Assembly: GCA_023392135.1 (NCBI GenBank)
Contig: JAEVZQ010000323.1
Span: forward strand, 1-10,896
DNA from: Pseudomonadota bacterium
Lineage (GTDB): Bacteria; Pseudomonadota; Alphaproteobacteria; Rhizobiales; Hyphomicrobiaceae
Length of the DNA: 10,896 nt
Direction of reading: 5' to 3'
Shown here: piece by piece, positions 1-7,118 of the stretch
How positions within the stretch are numbered: the stretch's first letter is position 1
Layout: the number at the start of each line of letters is the position of its first letter
Program-made: the position numbers and the translations under genes
Notes under the pieces: generated by a model
What the model was told of the DNA's origin: nothing
Databases searched by the model: none
What the model saw: only the letters and a program-made list of their open reading frames with translations

Positions 1-173
1 ACCATGCGCTCGGGCGAACGCTGAAAGCTCGATTTCCCGGCTGGAGAGTTGGGCTGGTGACGAGCGAGGCATCGCTCGCCCGGGCGACCGGCTTGCCGTT
101 TGCGTCTCCCTCCGCACCGGTCTCGCACGGGGGGCTGCGCGTGATGTTGTTTCAAACCGGCCCGCTTGCCTGA
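1..173 (+). CDS. THUMP-domain class I SAM-dependent RNA methyltransferase, C-terminal end (5' partial)
   Basis: The frame that is open from base 3 ends in TGA at 171-173 and gives 56 residues beginning HALGRTLKARFPGWRVGLVT. The pattern LG..LK.RFPGWRVGLVT, then LA.ATGLPF and HGGL.V.LFQTGPL, is what I know from the extreme C-terminus of the YcbY/RlmL-like 23S rRNA guanine-N2 methyltransferases: the last strands of the Rossmann methyltransferase fold. The THUMP domain, the SAM-binding loop and the catalytic NPPY-type motif would lie upstream, outside the window, so the activity itself cannot be checked here. The family call rests on recognition of this short tail only. No clear terminator follows; a DUF5996 gene starts 132 bases later on the same strand. 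Confidence 0.72.
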   Translation, partial: HALGRTLKARFPGWRVGLVTSEASLARATGLPFASPSAPVSHGGLRVMLFQTGPLA

Positions 174-305
174 TCCTGCCACTCCACGCGCAGATCCGGC
201 ACACCTCGACCTCCTGAAAGGAGCAATCGCTCGCTGAACCCCTTATTCCTTCTGATCATTACTGTTCAGGTGTTTCCGCAGATGCTTTCCTCCGCAGGTG
301 AAGCC

Positions 306-1241
306 ATGACCTCCAAATGGACTGATATTCCTTATGAACCATGGCGGGAGACCTGTTCTGCACTGCACCTTTACAGTCAGATCATCGGCAAGTACCGGCT
401 CGCGCGCACACCCTGGGTCAATCATTCCTGGCATGCGACTTTCTACGTCGATAGCCGCGGCCTCACGACCTCGCTCGTGCCCGACGCCCCGGGTGGGGTC
501 GAGATCTGCTTCGACCTCCTCGACCATATCGTCATCGGCACCTCCACCGGTGGGCGCAGGGCGGAGTTTCCCCTCAGCCCGATGTCGGTTGCCGAGTTTC
601 ACGCGCGTTTCGTCGATCTGCTCCGCTCACTCGACGCAACGCCGGAGTTCAACGGCCGACCGAACGAGGTGCTCGACCCGATCCCCTTCGTGGAGGACCG
701 GCAGAAGCGGCCCTATGACGCCGACGCGGTGACGCGCTTTTTCGGCGCCCTGGTGGCTGTCGTGCGAGTGCTGCAGCAGTTTCGTACGGCCTTTCTCGGC
801 AAAGTGAGCCCCGTGCATCTCTTCTGGGGCAGCTTCGATCTGGCGGTCACGCGCTTCTCCGGACGGAGGGCGCCACCCCACCCCGGCGGCATTCCCGCAC
901 TGCCCGACGCGGTCACGCGCGAGGCTTACAGTCACGAAGTCTCCTCCGCCGGCTTCTGGCCAGGCGGCCAGGGAATCGACTTCCCGGCGTTCTATTCCTA
1001 CGCCTATCCTGCGCCGCACGGCTTCGCCGATGCCCAGCCGTCGCCCGATGCGGCCTATTTCGACAAGCGCCTGAGCGAGTTCCTGCTCCCTTATGATACG
1101 GTTCGCCGTTCCAGCGATCCGGATGCGATGCTCATGGCTTTTCTCGAGAGCACCTACCGGGCAGCCGCCGACCTGGCCAAGTGGGATCGCGCAGCACTGG
1201 AATGCACCCCGGGTGTACCCGGCCGGCCGCGGTCAGTTTGA
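306..1241 (+). CDS. DUF5996 family protein
   Basis: This encodes 311 residues and matches the DUF5996 family (soluble proteins of unknown function, usually about 300 residues). Family hallmarks seen are IPYEPWRETCSALHLYSQIIGK at the N-terminus (split here as PYEPWRETC and LHLYSQIIGK), TPWVNHSWHATFYV, RGLTTS, PNEV.DPIPF, then SPVHLFWGSFDLAVTRFSGR, PPHPGG and REAYSHEVSSAGFWPGG. The many conserved His, Trp and Ser residues suggest a binding or catalytic site, but no reaction is established. I start at the ATG at 306, where the family similarity begins; an in-frame ATG at 270 would add 12 unconserved residues. No signal peptide or membrane segment is seen. It lies between the RNA methyltransferase gene and msrB with 132 and 108 bases of spacing, so it may be a single-gene unit. 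Confidence 0.85.
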   Translation: MTSKWTDIPYEPWRETCSALHLYSQIIGKYRLARTPWVNHSWHATFYVDSRGLTTSLVPDAPGGVEICFDLLDHIVIGTSTGGRRAEFPLSPMSVAEFHARFVDLLRSLDATPEFNGRPNEVLDPIPFVEDRQKRPYDADAVTRFFGALVAVVRVLQQFRTAFLGKVSPVHLFWGSFDLAVTRFSGRRAPPHPGGIPALPDAVTREAYSHEVSSAGFWPGGQGIDFPAFYSYAYPAPHGFADAQPSPDAAYFDKRLSEFLLPYDTVRRSSDPDAMLMAFLESTYRAAADLAKWDRAALECTPGVPGRPRSV

Positions 1242-1349
1242 ACGAACCTCCTCGATGAAGCCCGGATCATAGGCCGGTTGAATTGCCGAGCATGGACGCG
1301 TTTATTAAGTATCCTGCGGGCGCGTACCGATGACCAACGGAGGTGAATA

Positions 1350-1799
1350 ATGCCAACGTACCGCAAGGATCCTGACGCCATAGCGAAGCTCTCCCCGGAG
1401 CAGTACAGGGTGACCCAGGAAAGCGCCACCGAGCACCCCGGAACCGGCAAATACCTTCATAACAAGGAGCCGGGTATCTACGTCGATATCGTATCGGGCG
1501 AGCCTTTGTTCGCCTCCTCCGACAAGTACGAGTCAGGTTGCGGGTGGCCGAGCTTCACCAAGCCGATCGAGCCGGCAAACGTCGAGGAACGGCGGGATAC
1601 GTCGCACGGGATGATCCGCATGGAGGTGCGGTCTGCGCACGGGGACAGTCACCTGGGACACGTTTTCCCCGATGGCCCCCAGGACCGCGGCGGGCTGCGC
1701 TACTGCATCAACTCCGCCTCGCTGCGCTTCATCCACCGCGACGACATGGAAGCGGAAGGTTACGGGGCGTATCTCGATCAAGTCGAGGATGTCGGATGA
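1350..1799 (+). CDS. msrB: Peptide-methionine (R)-S-oxide reductase MsrB
   Basis: MsrB reduces the R-sulfoxide of methionine residues in oxidised proteins, with electrons from thioredoxin. The 149 residues form one SelR domain. Visible motifs are the SGCGWPSF block (residues 62-69), [13 protein letters not shown] (94-106) and the catalytic block [11 protein letters not shown] (117-127). C119 is the catalytic cysteine. C64 lies 55 residues before it, as expected for the resolving cysteine of disulfide-forming MsrBs. The two CxxC pairs that bind structural zinc in E. coli MsrB are absent, so this is the zinc-free type. There is no signal peptide, so it is cytoplasmic. The start is supported by GGAGGTG about 6 bases before the ATG. 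It is convergent with the gene ending at 1843. Confidence 0.95.
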   Translation: MPTYRKDPDAIAKLSPEQYRVTQESATEHPGTGKYLHNKEPGIYVDIVSGEPLFASSDKYESGCGWPSFTKPIEPANVEERRDTSHGMIRMEVRSAHGDSHLGHVFPDGPQDRGGLRYCINSASLRFIHRDDMEAEGYGAYLDQVEDVG

Positions 1800-1842
1800 G
1801 TGCGGACGGCACGCGGGCTCATCAGTAACTGGGCCGTAAGCC

Positions 1843-2970
1843 TCAGTTCCCAAAAAAGGACAGCAGGCCCATGGGCGGTGGCGACTTGAATTCCGCCATG
1901 GCCGTTGCGACCTCGGTGTAAAGATCCGGCAGCCATGTCGGTTGGCCTGCTGCGACTTCGGGCACGCCGCGCCGGCGGAAGTCGGTCGGTGCAATAATCA
2001 GCTTGATATTCTCCATTCCGACGTCCGCCGCGAGAACGAACAGTTCCTCAGCGGCCTCATCTCCGACAGCCAGGCAACCGACCGAAACGGCTTTGCCGTG
2101 GATCATGATGTCGCCACCAAGGTTGCTGCGACCATCCGCTCTCGCCATCTCACGATCGAAAGCATTGGGGTAGTTGACCCGCAGCGAAACATGATACCGG
2201 CTGTTGGGGTTCAGGAACGAAATACGGTACACGCCTTCCGGCACCTGTTTGTCACCCTGCCGCAACTTGGGGCCGGCCCTGCCGCTTGCAGCGAGCACCG
2301 GATACCGATGGATGAACTTCCATTCGCCACCCTCCGGCCTCCCAAACAGCTCGAGGATTTTCTCGTCCTTGACGGCGACGAGCGCGATCTCACTCGGAGG
2401 CCACGCTGCTTCTGCTGCTTCGAATTTCTTGGCAATCCGCGGGCTCGCCCCCGGAGATATTTCTGCCAGACGCTTTGCCAGCGAATAGCTCCGCGCCCTC
2501 AGGCGAGACTTATACGATTGCCGTGCCTCGGCCTGCGTCGTCGAATTCTCTGCTCCCTCGGAGGCGCTGCCACTGTCCCGCTCTATTTGCGCGAGCCACG
2601 ATCCTAGGACCTCCGGCTCCTCTTGGTCTGAAAACGCCGGTTGGTCTACGCCTTGCTCTTCGTCAGCCAGCGGCGGTTCGTCAGCCGTGCGCTCAAATGC
2701 CCGCGATTCGTAAACGAGCTGTGGCTCCGGCACAGACGGCGGCGTCAGGAGCGCGACCGCATCACGCGGCGCATAAGCAAATCGGTCCGGCGCCCGTTCC
2801 GGAGCGGCATCTAATGTGGCAGGACTCGATGGGGTCGATGGCCCACGCGTACTCTCGATCACGGGGGCGACATCGAGCACCCCTGCGTCATCGAGCGCCA
2901 ACAGGGTCATCGCGGTTGCAGCAGAAACAACCGCTCCAAGAGCCAGAAGTGCAAGATTCCTCGATCTCAT
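1843..2970 (-). CDS. YafK/DpaA-like L,D-transpeptidase-fold (YkuD) protein
   Basis: The product has 375 residues. It starts with a short basic N-terminus and a hydrophobic stretch (about residues 6-24) that should be a signal anchor. A long Pro/Glu/Ser-rich segment of probably disordered sequence follows to about residue 160. The catalytic YkuD domain is C-terminal: GPKLRQGDKQVPEGVY, then N.RYHVSLRVNYPNAFD, then IMIHGKAVSVGCLAVGDEAAEEL with His291 and Cys299. The H-G..VSVGC.A..D pattern with a Gly-Gly-rich lead is that of the YafK branch; the E. coli member (DpaA) cuts the bond between lipoprotein Lpp and peptidoglycan. The role here is therefore peptidoglycan cross-link or anchor editing in the periplasm, with the substrate unknown. 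An open frame extends upstream to 3186, but the added 72 residues look non-coding. The ATG at 2970 has a GGTGAAGGG just before it and begins the membrane segment. Confidence 0.85.
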   Translation of the reverse strand: MRSRNLALLALGAVVSAATAMTLLALDDAGVLDVAPVIESTRGPSTPSSPATLDAAPERAPDRFAYAPRDAVALLTPPSVPEPQLVYESRAFERTADEPPLADEEQGVDQPAFSDQEEPEVLGSWLAQIERDSGSASEGAENSTTQAEARQSYKSRLRARSYSLAKRLAEISPGASPRIAKKFEAAEAAWPPSEIALVAVKDEKILELFGRPEGGEWKFIHRYPVLAASGRAGPKLRQGDKQVPEGVYRISFLNPNSRYHVSLRVNYPNAFDREMARADGRSNLGGDIMIHGKAVSVGCLAVGDEAAEELFVLAADVGMENIKLIIAPTDFRRRGVPEVAAGQPTWLPDLYTEVATAMAEFKSPPPMGLLSFFGN

Positions 2971-3356
2971 CCCTTCACCAACACCCACCCCATGTGATCG
3001 ACATAACTCGCAAACCATGGCCGATTCGCGAGCATACCGCAGCGCGATGAGTCGAGCGCATTTAGCCGCGTCTTTGAGGCGAAAGGCGGGTGCGAAGGCG
3101 ACCGCTCTGCGGCGCATGGTCCTGAGGCGGAGTTCCGCTTGATCTAGCAGTCGCGTTGTCAGCGGTATCGTCTGCCCTCGAGCCAACTACGGATAGCGTC
3201 GATGCCGATCAACAATTATAGGTTGCTACGGTGAGCCCGCGACACCGGACGGCTCTCCAGACGATGGGGCCGCGGCTCGGTTCAAATGGGCATTCTGCCC
3301 GCAGCGACGCTGTGGCCTGTAATTGGCTGATCTCTCGGTCCAGAAACGGGGGTGGA
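2971..3356. other. Intergenic region without a recognised gene
   Basis: These 386 bases separate the start of the YkuD gene from the stop of the FMN reductase gene, both on the minus strand. I see no convincing reading frame and no tRNA. A minus-strand TATAAT lies at 3220-3215, but it has no good -35 partner at 16-18 bases, so a promoter for the YkuD gene is possible but unproven. A small perfect hairpin, GGGCA-TTC-TGCCC, sits at 3288-3300 downstream of the reductase gene. It has no run of T, so it is a weak terminator candidate at best. Confidence 0.5.
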
Positions 3357-3932
3357 TTATGTCTTCCGTTGGGACACCGTCAGCACGCCCTCCACGAAGG
3401 TATCGAACGCTTTCATGTAGCTTCGCAGAAATTCCGCGGTGGAAGATACGGTTACCTCGCCGTCATCCGTGATGAGACCGGGCTTGAAGTGGATGTAAGC
3501 CTCGGGCGCAGTCATCTGGGGCGAATTGCAGTAGTTGAGAATAGCGCGCAGGTCCCGTTGCGAAAGGGCGGTGCCTATTACACCGATCGACGCCCCGATG
3601 ACCGCCGATGGCCTATCGGTGAAGGCATTTGTTCCGTAAGGCCGGCTTGCCCAATCGATGGCATTCATCAGCGCACCGGGGACTGATCGATTATACTCCG
3701 GCGTCACGAACAGGATTGCGTCCGAAGCCTCTATCGCCTGCTTGAACTGGCGTGCGACCTCCGGGTAATCGCTGTCGTAGTCATAGCTGTAGAGGGGCAA
3801 ATCTCTGAATGGGATCTCCGTGAATCCGAGCCGCTCGGGCGCGAGCCGAATAAGCGCCTTGGCCAGCTTTCTGTTGATCGACTCCCTGGCGAGGCTGCCG
3901 ACCAGATAGCCGATCTTGTATTGCGCCATCAT
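3357..3932 (-). CDS. NADPH-dependent FMN reductase (flavodoxin-fold, ChrR/YieF-like)
   Basis: The product has 191 residues, the usual length for the family. It is a soluble flavodoxin-like enzyme that uses NAD(P)H to reduce FMN and, through it, quinones or other acceptors. The phosphate-binding loop is [13 protein letters not shown] (residues 12-24). The signature [20 protein letters not shown] (75-94) is the best mark of the family, and [13 protein letters not shown] (117-129) shapes the flavin site. Two adjacent ATGs at 3932 and 3929 can start it. AGGAG at 3940-3936 lies 3 bases before the first and 6 before the second, so 3929 may be the real start. It is divergent from nirK across about 210 bases. 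The Fnr-type site in that gap is far from this gene (about 130 bases), so shared control is not evident. The physiological substrate cannot be told from sequence. Confidence 0.92.
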   Translation of the reverse strand: MMAQYKIGYLVGSLARESINRKLAKALIRLAPERLGFTEIPFRDLPLYSYDYDSDYPEVARQFKQAIEASDAILFVTPEYNRSVPGALMNAIDWASRPYGTNAFTDRPSAVIGASIGVIGTALSQRDLRAILNYCNSPQMTAPEAYIHFKPGLITDDGEVTVSSTAEFLRSYMKAFDTFVEGVLTVSQRKT

Positions 3933-4062
3933 TGTCTCCTTTGCCTGCGACCCGCATCAAGCCGAGCACCCTCGTTGAAACAGGATCGCCGACGCTTCGT
4001 TCCCGGACTGGAGCAGCAGGCCCTCGGCAGCAGGCGCGCGGCGGCTGCGATCGCAGCTAAGT

Positions 4063-4076
4063 TTGTGGCAGCGCAA
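4063..4076 (+). promoter_or_regulatory. Fnr/NnrR-type operator upstream of nirK
   Basis: The 14-base site TTGTGGCAGCGCAA has the Fnr-family layout TTG-N8-CAA, with half-sites TTGTG and TTGCG. It ends 69 bases before the nirK ATG. If it sits at -41.5, the usual place for activation by this family, transcription would start near 4111 and the -10 would be TAACCT at 4099-4104, a weak match. The same half-sites recur upstream of the pseudoazurin and DUF1858 genes. Confidence 0.78.
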
Positions 4077-4145
4077 AGATCGGATGCTGCAGTGCACCTA
4101 ACCTCCTTTCGTAACAAAGGCCAAAGGTCACGAAGGAGACAGGTC

Positions 4146-5246
4146 ATGTTCACCAGGCGCGAGACACTCGTAGGCGCCGCCACCGCGGCGGTCCTTGCTG
4201 CAATGCCGACGGCGACCGTCGCGGCACGGCCGGTCGAAGTTGCGCGCCTGCCCCGCAAGAAGGTAACGCTGGTGCCGCCGCCGTTCGTGCATGCGCACGA
4301 TCAGGTGGCGAAGGGCGGGCCGATGATCGTCGAGTTCACCATGACGATCCGGGAGAAGCCCGTCGTCATCGACGATGAAGGCACGACCATGCAGGCCATG
4401 ACCTTCAACGGCTCGATCCCAGCTCCGATGATGGTCGTCCACCAAGGCGATTATGTCGAGCTGACGCTCATCAATCCGGCAGGGAACGAGATGCCGCACA
4501 ACATCGACTTCCACGCCGCCACTGGTGCGCTGGGTGGCGCCGCGCTCACGCACGTCAACCCCGGTGAGCAGGTGACGATGCGCTTCAAGGCGACCCGGAG
4601 TGGCACCTTCGTCTATCACTGCGCGCCCGAGGGCATGATTCCCTGGCACGTTGTGGCCGGCATGAGCGGCACCATCATGGTCCTGCCGCGGGGCGGCCTG
4701 AAGGACGAGAAGGGCCGGCCGGTCCGCTACGACACCGTCTACTACATCGGCGAGAACGAGTTCTACATCCCGCGCGATGAGAACGGGAACTTCAAAAAGT
4801 TCGAGAGCCTCGGCGAAAGCTATGCCGACACGCTCGAGGTCATGCGCGGCCTGATCCCGACCCACGTGGTCTTCAATGGCCGGGTCGGCGCGCTGACCGG
4901 CGACGGAGCGATGAAGGCCAAGGTCGGCGAGACCGTGCTGTTCGTCCACTCTCAGGCCAACCGCGACACGCGGCCCCACCTGATCGGCGGACACGGCGAC
5001 TATGTCTGGGAGGAGGGCAAGTTCGCCAACCCGCCGGCCAAGGATCTCGAGACGTGGTTCATCCGTGGCGGATCTGCAGGCGCAGCGCTCTACACCTTCA
5101 TGCAGCCGGGCATCTACGCCTACGTGAATCATAACCTGATCGAGGCGGCCGAGCTTGGCGCCACGGCGCACATCGTGGTCGAGGGCGACTGGAACGACGA
5201 TTTGATGACCCAGGTCGCGGCGCCCGGGCCGATCACCACCAACTGA
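4146..5246 (+). CDS. nirK: Copper-containing nitrite reductase NirK (NO-forming)
   Basis: NirK reduces nitrite to nitric oxide in the periplasm, the defining step of denitrification. The 366-residue precursor has a twin-arginine-type leader ([20 protein letters not shown], ending near residue 27) and two cupredoxin domains. With a constant offset of 23 from the Alcaligenes faecalis numbering, all ligands are present. Type 1 copper is bound by H118, C159, H168 and M173; type 2 copper by H123, H158 and H329. The catalytic pair is D121 and H278. Motifs are [33 protein letters not shown] and YVNHNLIEA, typical of the class I (alphaproteobacterial) enzymes. An open frame extends upstream to 3921, but the ATG at 4146 follows GAAGGAGA and starts the Tat signal. 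nirV follows 83 bases later. An Fnr/NnrR-type site 69 bases upstream predicts induction by low oxygen with NO or nitrite. Confidence 0.97.
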   Translation: MFTRRETLVGAATAAVLAAMPTATVAARPVEVARLPRKKVTLVPPPFVHAHDQVAKGGPMIVEFTMTIREKPVVIDDEGTTMQAMTFNGSIPAPMMVVHQGDYVELTLINPAGNEMPHNIDFHAATGALGGAALTHVNPGEQVTMRFKATRSGTFVYHCAPEGMIPWHVVAGMSGTIMVLPRGGLKDEKGRPVRYDTVYYIGENEFYIPRDENGNFKKFESLGESYADTLEVMRGLIPTHVVFNGRVGALTGDGAMKAKVGETVLFVHSQANRDTRPHLIGGHGDYVWEEGKFANPPAKDLETWFIRGGSAGAALYTFMQPGIYAYVNHNLIEAAELGATAHIVVEGDWNDDLMTQVAAPGPITTN

Positions 5247-5277
5247 CGACGGGCGGGACGCCCTCCGACGCTTGCCG

Positions 5278-5306
5278 CGGCCCGCCTTCGACCTGAGGGC
5301 GGGCCG
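5278..5306 (+). terminator. Hairpin between nirK and nirV (terminator or attenuator)
   Basis: CGGCCCGCC at 5278-5286 pairs perfectly with GGCGGGCCG at 5298-5306, giving a 9-bp GC-rich stem with an 11-base loop. The pyrimidine-rich tail TTTCCTTTC follows directly. It starts about 30 bases after the nirK stop. Since nirV has no obvious promoter of its own in the gap, the hairpin probably lets only part of the transcription through, or protects the 3' end of the nirK message. Confidence 0.6.
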
Positions 5307-5329
5307 TTTCCTTTCACGGAGCCGGTACC

Positions 5330-6190
5330 ATGAAACTTCTCGTTCCCATTGCAGCTGCCGCCGCAGCGTCTGTCATCTCGGCAGGTCTGATCCTGCAGCC
5401 GGCGACCCATCGGGCACCGGCAAAGATCGCGATCGAGACCGTCACGATCGATCCGGAGCCGTTTCTCTACCGGCTTCCCGGCGAGTTCCTGAAGGGCGGC
5501 CGTGTCATCGATGGCCCTCAGCAGAGCACATCCTTATCCCGGCCACTGGAAATCATGGCCTATCAGGTGAGCGCGGCAGAGTATGCGGTCTGTGTTGCGG
5601 ATGGTGCCTGCCGCCGGCAGGATGGACCCGATGCACCGGGCGACCTGCCGGTCACCGGTGTCAGCTTCCACGATGCCGTTGCCTACGCCGGCTGGCTCTC
5701 GGAAAGGACTGGTGAACGCTGGCGTTTGCCGACGGATCAGGAATGGGCCTTCGCTGCGGCCGAGCGGCTCGGTGACGATGCGCTCGGTACAATCGAGCAG
5801 GACGTTGAAAATCCAGCGGCCCGCTGGATCGCCGCCTATCGTGAGCGCAGTGCCGGCAAGGTTCGCGACGTGACGCCGAAGCCGCGGGGCACATTCGGCG
5901 CCAACGGCCACGGGCTGCTCGACCTCGCCGGCAACGTGTGGGAGTGGACCAGCACCTGCTACACGCGCACGCACGTCGACGCAGACCGGGAGAGCATGCA
6001 AACCACCGAGAACTGCGGTGTTCGCGTCAGCGGCGGCCGCCATCGTGGCTACATGACGAGCTTTCTCCGCGACGGCAAGAGCGGCGGCTGCGCTGCCGGA
6101 ATGGCGCCGGACAATCTGGGCTTCAGGCTCGTCAAGGAGCCCGCCCCATCCATCGCTCAACGGCTCCTTGGTCGTTTCGCCAGGAGCTGA
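5330..6190 (+). CDS. nirV: NirV, formylglycine-generating-enzyme (SUMF1)-fold protein
   Basis: The product has 286 residues. An N-terminal hydrophobic segment (about residues 3-23) should export or anchor it in the periplasm. A SUMF1/FGE-sulfatase domain follows: FLKGGR, PVTGVSFHDAVAYAGWLSERTGERWRLPTDQEWAFAA (residues 107-143), GLLDLAGNVWEWTSTC (195-210) and the closing NLGFRLVK. Such proteins directly behind nirK are known as NirV, for example in Rhodobacter sphaeroides. Their biochemical role is not settled; help in nitrite reductase maturation is only a guess. True formylglycine-generating enzymes bind copper with two cysteines five residues apart. Here C254 matches the second, but the position of the first is G249, so that chemistry is unlikely. 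The ATG follows GGAG by about 9 bases. It is probably co-transcribed with nirK through the hairpin. Confidence 0.92.
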   Translation: MKLLVPIAAAAAASVISAGLILQPATHRAPAKIAIETVTIDPEPFLYRLPGEFLKGGRVIDGPQQSTSLSRPLEIMAYQVSAAEYAVCVADGACRRQDGPDAPGDLPVTGVSFHDAVAYAGWLSERTGERWRLPTDQEWAFAAAERLGDDALGTIEQDVENPAARWIAAYRERSAGKVRDVTPKPRGTFGANGHGLLDLAGNVWEWTSTCYTRTHVDADRESMQTTENCGVRVSGGRHRGYMTSFLRDGKSGGCAAGMAPDNLGFRLVKEPAPSIAQRLLGRFARS

Positions 6191-6271
6191 CCTGAAGCGG
6201 TTTCATCAAAAAGCAGAAGCACCGCATACTCCTGCATTCATAAAAAGGATGTGAGTTCCGTTCTCCTACCA

Positions 6272-6400
6272 TCATTCCCGTGAAGGCGGGAATCCAGGAC
6301 ACGTTTCAGCAGGGGCCCGTCTTAGGTTTTGCGGTGTGCCTTATTCATTCGACGCACCATCGCTGATCTGTGACCTGGATGCCCACCTCCGCGGGCATGA
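6272..6400. repeat. Dispersed palindromic repeat element with inverted ends
   Basis: A 27-base arm at 6272-6298 (TCATTCCCGTGAAGGCGGGA...) is repeated in inverse orientation at 6374-6400, with 22 of 27 bases matching. Each arm is itself a palindrome: ATTCCCG/CGGGAAT at 6274-6280 and 6287-6293, and ATGCCC/GGGCAT at 6379-6384 and 6393-6398. The CATTCCCGC...GCGGGAATCCAG pattern is a familiar interspersed repeat of many proteobacterial genomes (REP/BIME-like). The 75 bases between the arms show no gene. It lies in the gap between the convergent nirV and pseudoazurin genes, where such elements are tolerated. The 324-base gap holds nothing else except the hairpin at 6454-6489. Confidence 0.75.
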
Positions 6401-6453
6401 CGTGAGTAGAGGTGCGGTTCTGGGGCTGCTGGCGCGGCGGTCGTCTGCCAATA

Positions 6454-6489
6454 CAAGACCGGGCGGCTCGTTCGAACCGCCCGGTCTTG
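6454..6489. terminator. Bidirectional hairpin between nirV and the pseudoazurin gene
   Basis: CAAGACCGGGCGG (6454-6466) and CCGCCCGGTCTTG (6477-6489) pair perfectly over 13 bp with a 10-base loop. It begins 25 bases after the pseudoazurin stop codon and lies between two convergent genes. The T content on either side is modest (TCTTGTATT on the minus strand), so it may stop polymerase imperfectly. Confidence 0.68.
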
Positions 6490-6514
6490 ATAGTAGCTCG
6501 TGAGCTCCAGGTTA

Positions 6515-6952
6515 TCAGTCGGCAGGCAGCTCTGCGAAAAGGTCCGCGAACACCTTCTTTGCCTTGCCAGGATGCGAGACCGCCTTTGCGGCATCGAGAT
6601 TGGTGGGATCGCCGACTTGGATCAGGGCCACCATGCCCATGCCGTAGTGCGGCGTGCATTTGACGCCGTAAACGCCTTCCTTGGTCAGCGTGACTGTGAC
6701 CTCCTTGTTCATCTTGCCTTTGAATTCCTCGGCGCCTTCGGGAATCATGCCTTTGATGGCTTCTGCATTGTGGGACTTGTCGGTGGGCACGAACCGGATC
6801 GTATCGCCGGGTGCGGCCTTGACCAGATCCGGCTCGAATACCATCGCGCCTTTCTCGCCCTTGTTGAGCATCTGAATCTCGTGCTCAGCCGCCTGCGCTC
6901 CCCCCGCTAGCAGCACCGCCGTCAGGGCCGCCAATGCAATCGTCCGTTTCAT
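6515..6952 (-). CDS. Pseudoazurin (periplasmic blue copper electron carrier)
   Basis: Pseudoazurin is a small periplasmic cupredoxin that passes electrons to NirK from the cytochrome chain. The 145-residue precursor has a Sec signal peptide ([21 protein letters not shown], cut after A21), leaving a 124-residue mature protein. With an offset of 21 to known pseudoazurins, all type 1 copper ligands are in place: H61 (mature 40), C99 (78), H102 (81) and M107 (86), in the motif CTPHYGMGM. The C-terminal two-helix tail typical of pseudoazurin is present (about residues 117-143). The open frame runs farther upstream. The ATG at 6952 is chosen because AGAGGAG lies 6 bases before it, whereas the ATG at 6958 abuts that site. 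An Fnr/NnrR-type site lies 72 bases upstream, shared with the divergent regulator gene. It probably serves NirK although its gene is not in the nirK transcript. Confidence 0.95.
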   Translation of the reverse strand: MKRTIALAALTAVLLAGGAQAAEHEIQMLNKGEKGAMVFEPDLVKAAPGDTIRFVPTDKSHNAEAIKGMIPEGAEEFKGKMNKEVTVTLTKEGVYGVKCTPHYGMGMVALIQVGDPTNLDAAKAVSHPGKAKKVFADLFAELPAD

Positions 6953-6996
6953 GACCATCTCCTCTTTTCGTGACACACCACTCTCGGGTCCTTGTC

Positions 6997-7002
6997 TTGA
7001 TA
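6997..7002 (-). promoter_or_regulatory. Candidate -10 element of the pseudoazurin promoter
   Basis: Reading on the minus strand, TATCAA lies exactly where a -10 hexamer is expected (-12 to -7) if the Fnr-type site at 7025-7038 is centred at -41.5. Transcription would then start near 6990, giving a 37-base leader that contains the AGAGGAG ribosome site. The spacing fits class II activation; the hexamer matches TATAAT at four of six bases. Confidence 0.5.
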
Positions 7003-7024
7003 TGGCCGGGGCCGTGGTAGGACT

Positions 7025-7038
7025 TTGCGGAATCACAA
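7025..7038. promoter_or_regulatory. Fnr/NnrR-type operator between pseudoazurin and regulator genes
   Basis: TTGCGGAATCACAA on the plus strand reads TTGTGATTCCGCAA toward pseudoazurin. It has the same half-sites, in the same order, as the nirK site. It lies 72 bases from the pseudoazurin ATG and 80 bases from the regulator ATG at 7119, so one site could activate the former and also control the regulator. Confidence 0.78.
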
Positions 7039-7118
7039 ACAAAAGACCACATCGCCTGCGCCATGACGGCGCTTGCGGCCCCGAGTGGGCCGTGGAACAT
7101 TTGCGTGAGACGAGGAGG

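Noticed and set aside
211..223. CTCCT-GAA-AGGAG hairpin after the RNA methyltransferase gene as a terminator
   Set aside because: The stem has only 5 bp and no run of T follows.
1818..1850. Imperfect AACTG...CAGTT hairpin between msrB and the YkuD gene as a terminator
   Set aside because: Only five clean base pairs, and the nearby T-run is inside the YkuD coding sequence.
2971..3186. A 72-residue N-terminal extension of the YkuD protein
   Set aside because: It would place the membrane anchor far inside the protein, has no ribosome site and shows no conserved pattern; the ATG at 2970 fits better.
3277..3300. A T-loop-like GGTTCAAAT stretch suggesting a tRNA
   Set aside because: No acceptor, anticodon or D arms can be folded around it.
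3231..3686. A plus-strand frame of 151 codons overlapping the FMN reductase gene
   Set aside because: It lies mostly antisense to the clear reductase and has no recognisable domain.
4128..5171. A 347-codon open frame antisense to nirK
   Set aside because: The translation is His/Asp/Arg-rich with no family pattern, and nirK on the other strand is unmistakable; long antisense frames are common in GC-rich genes.
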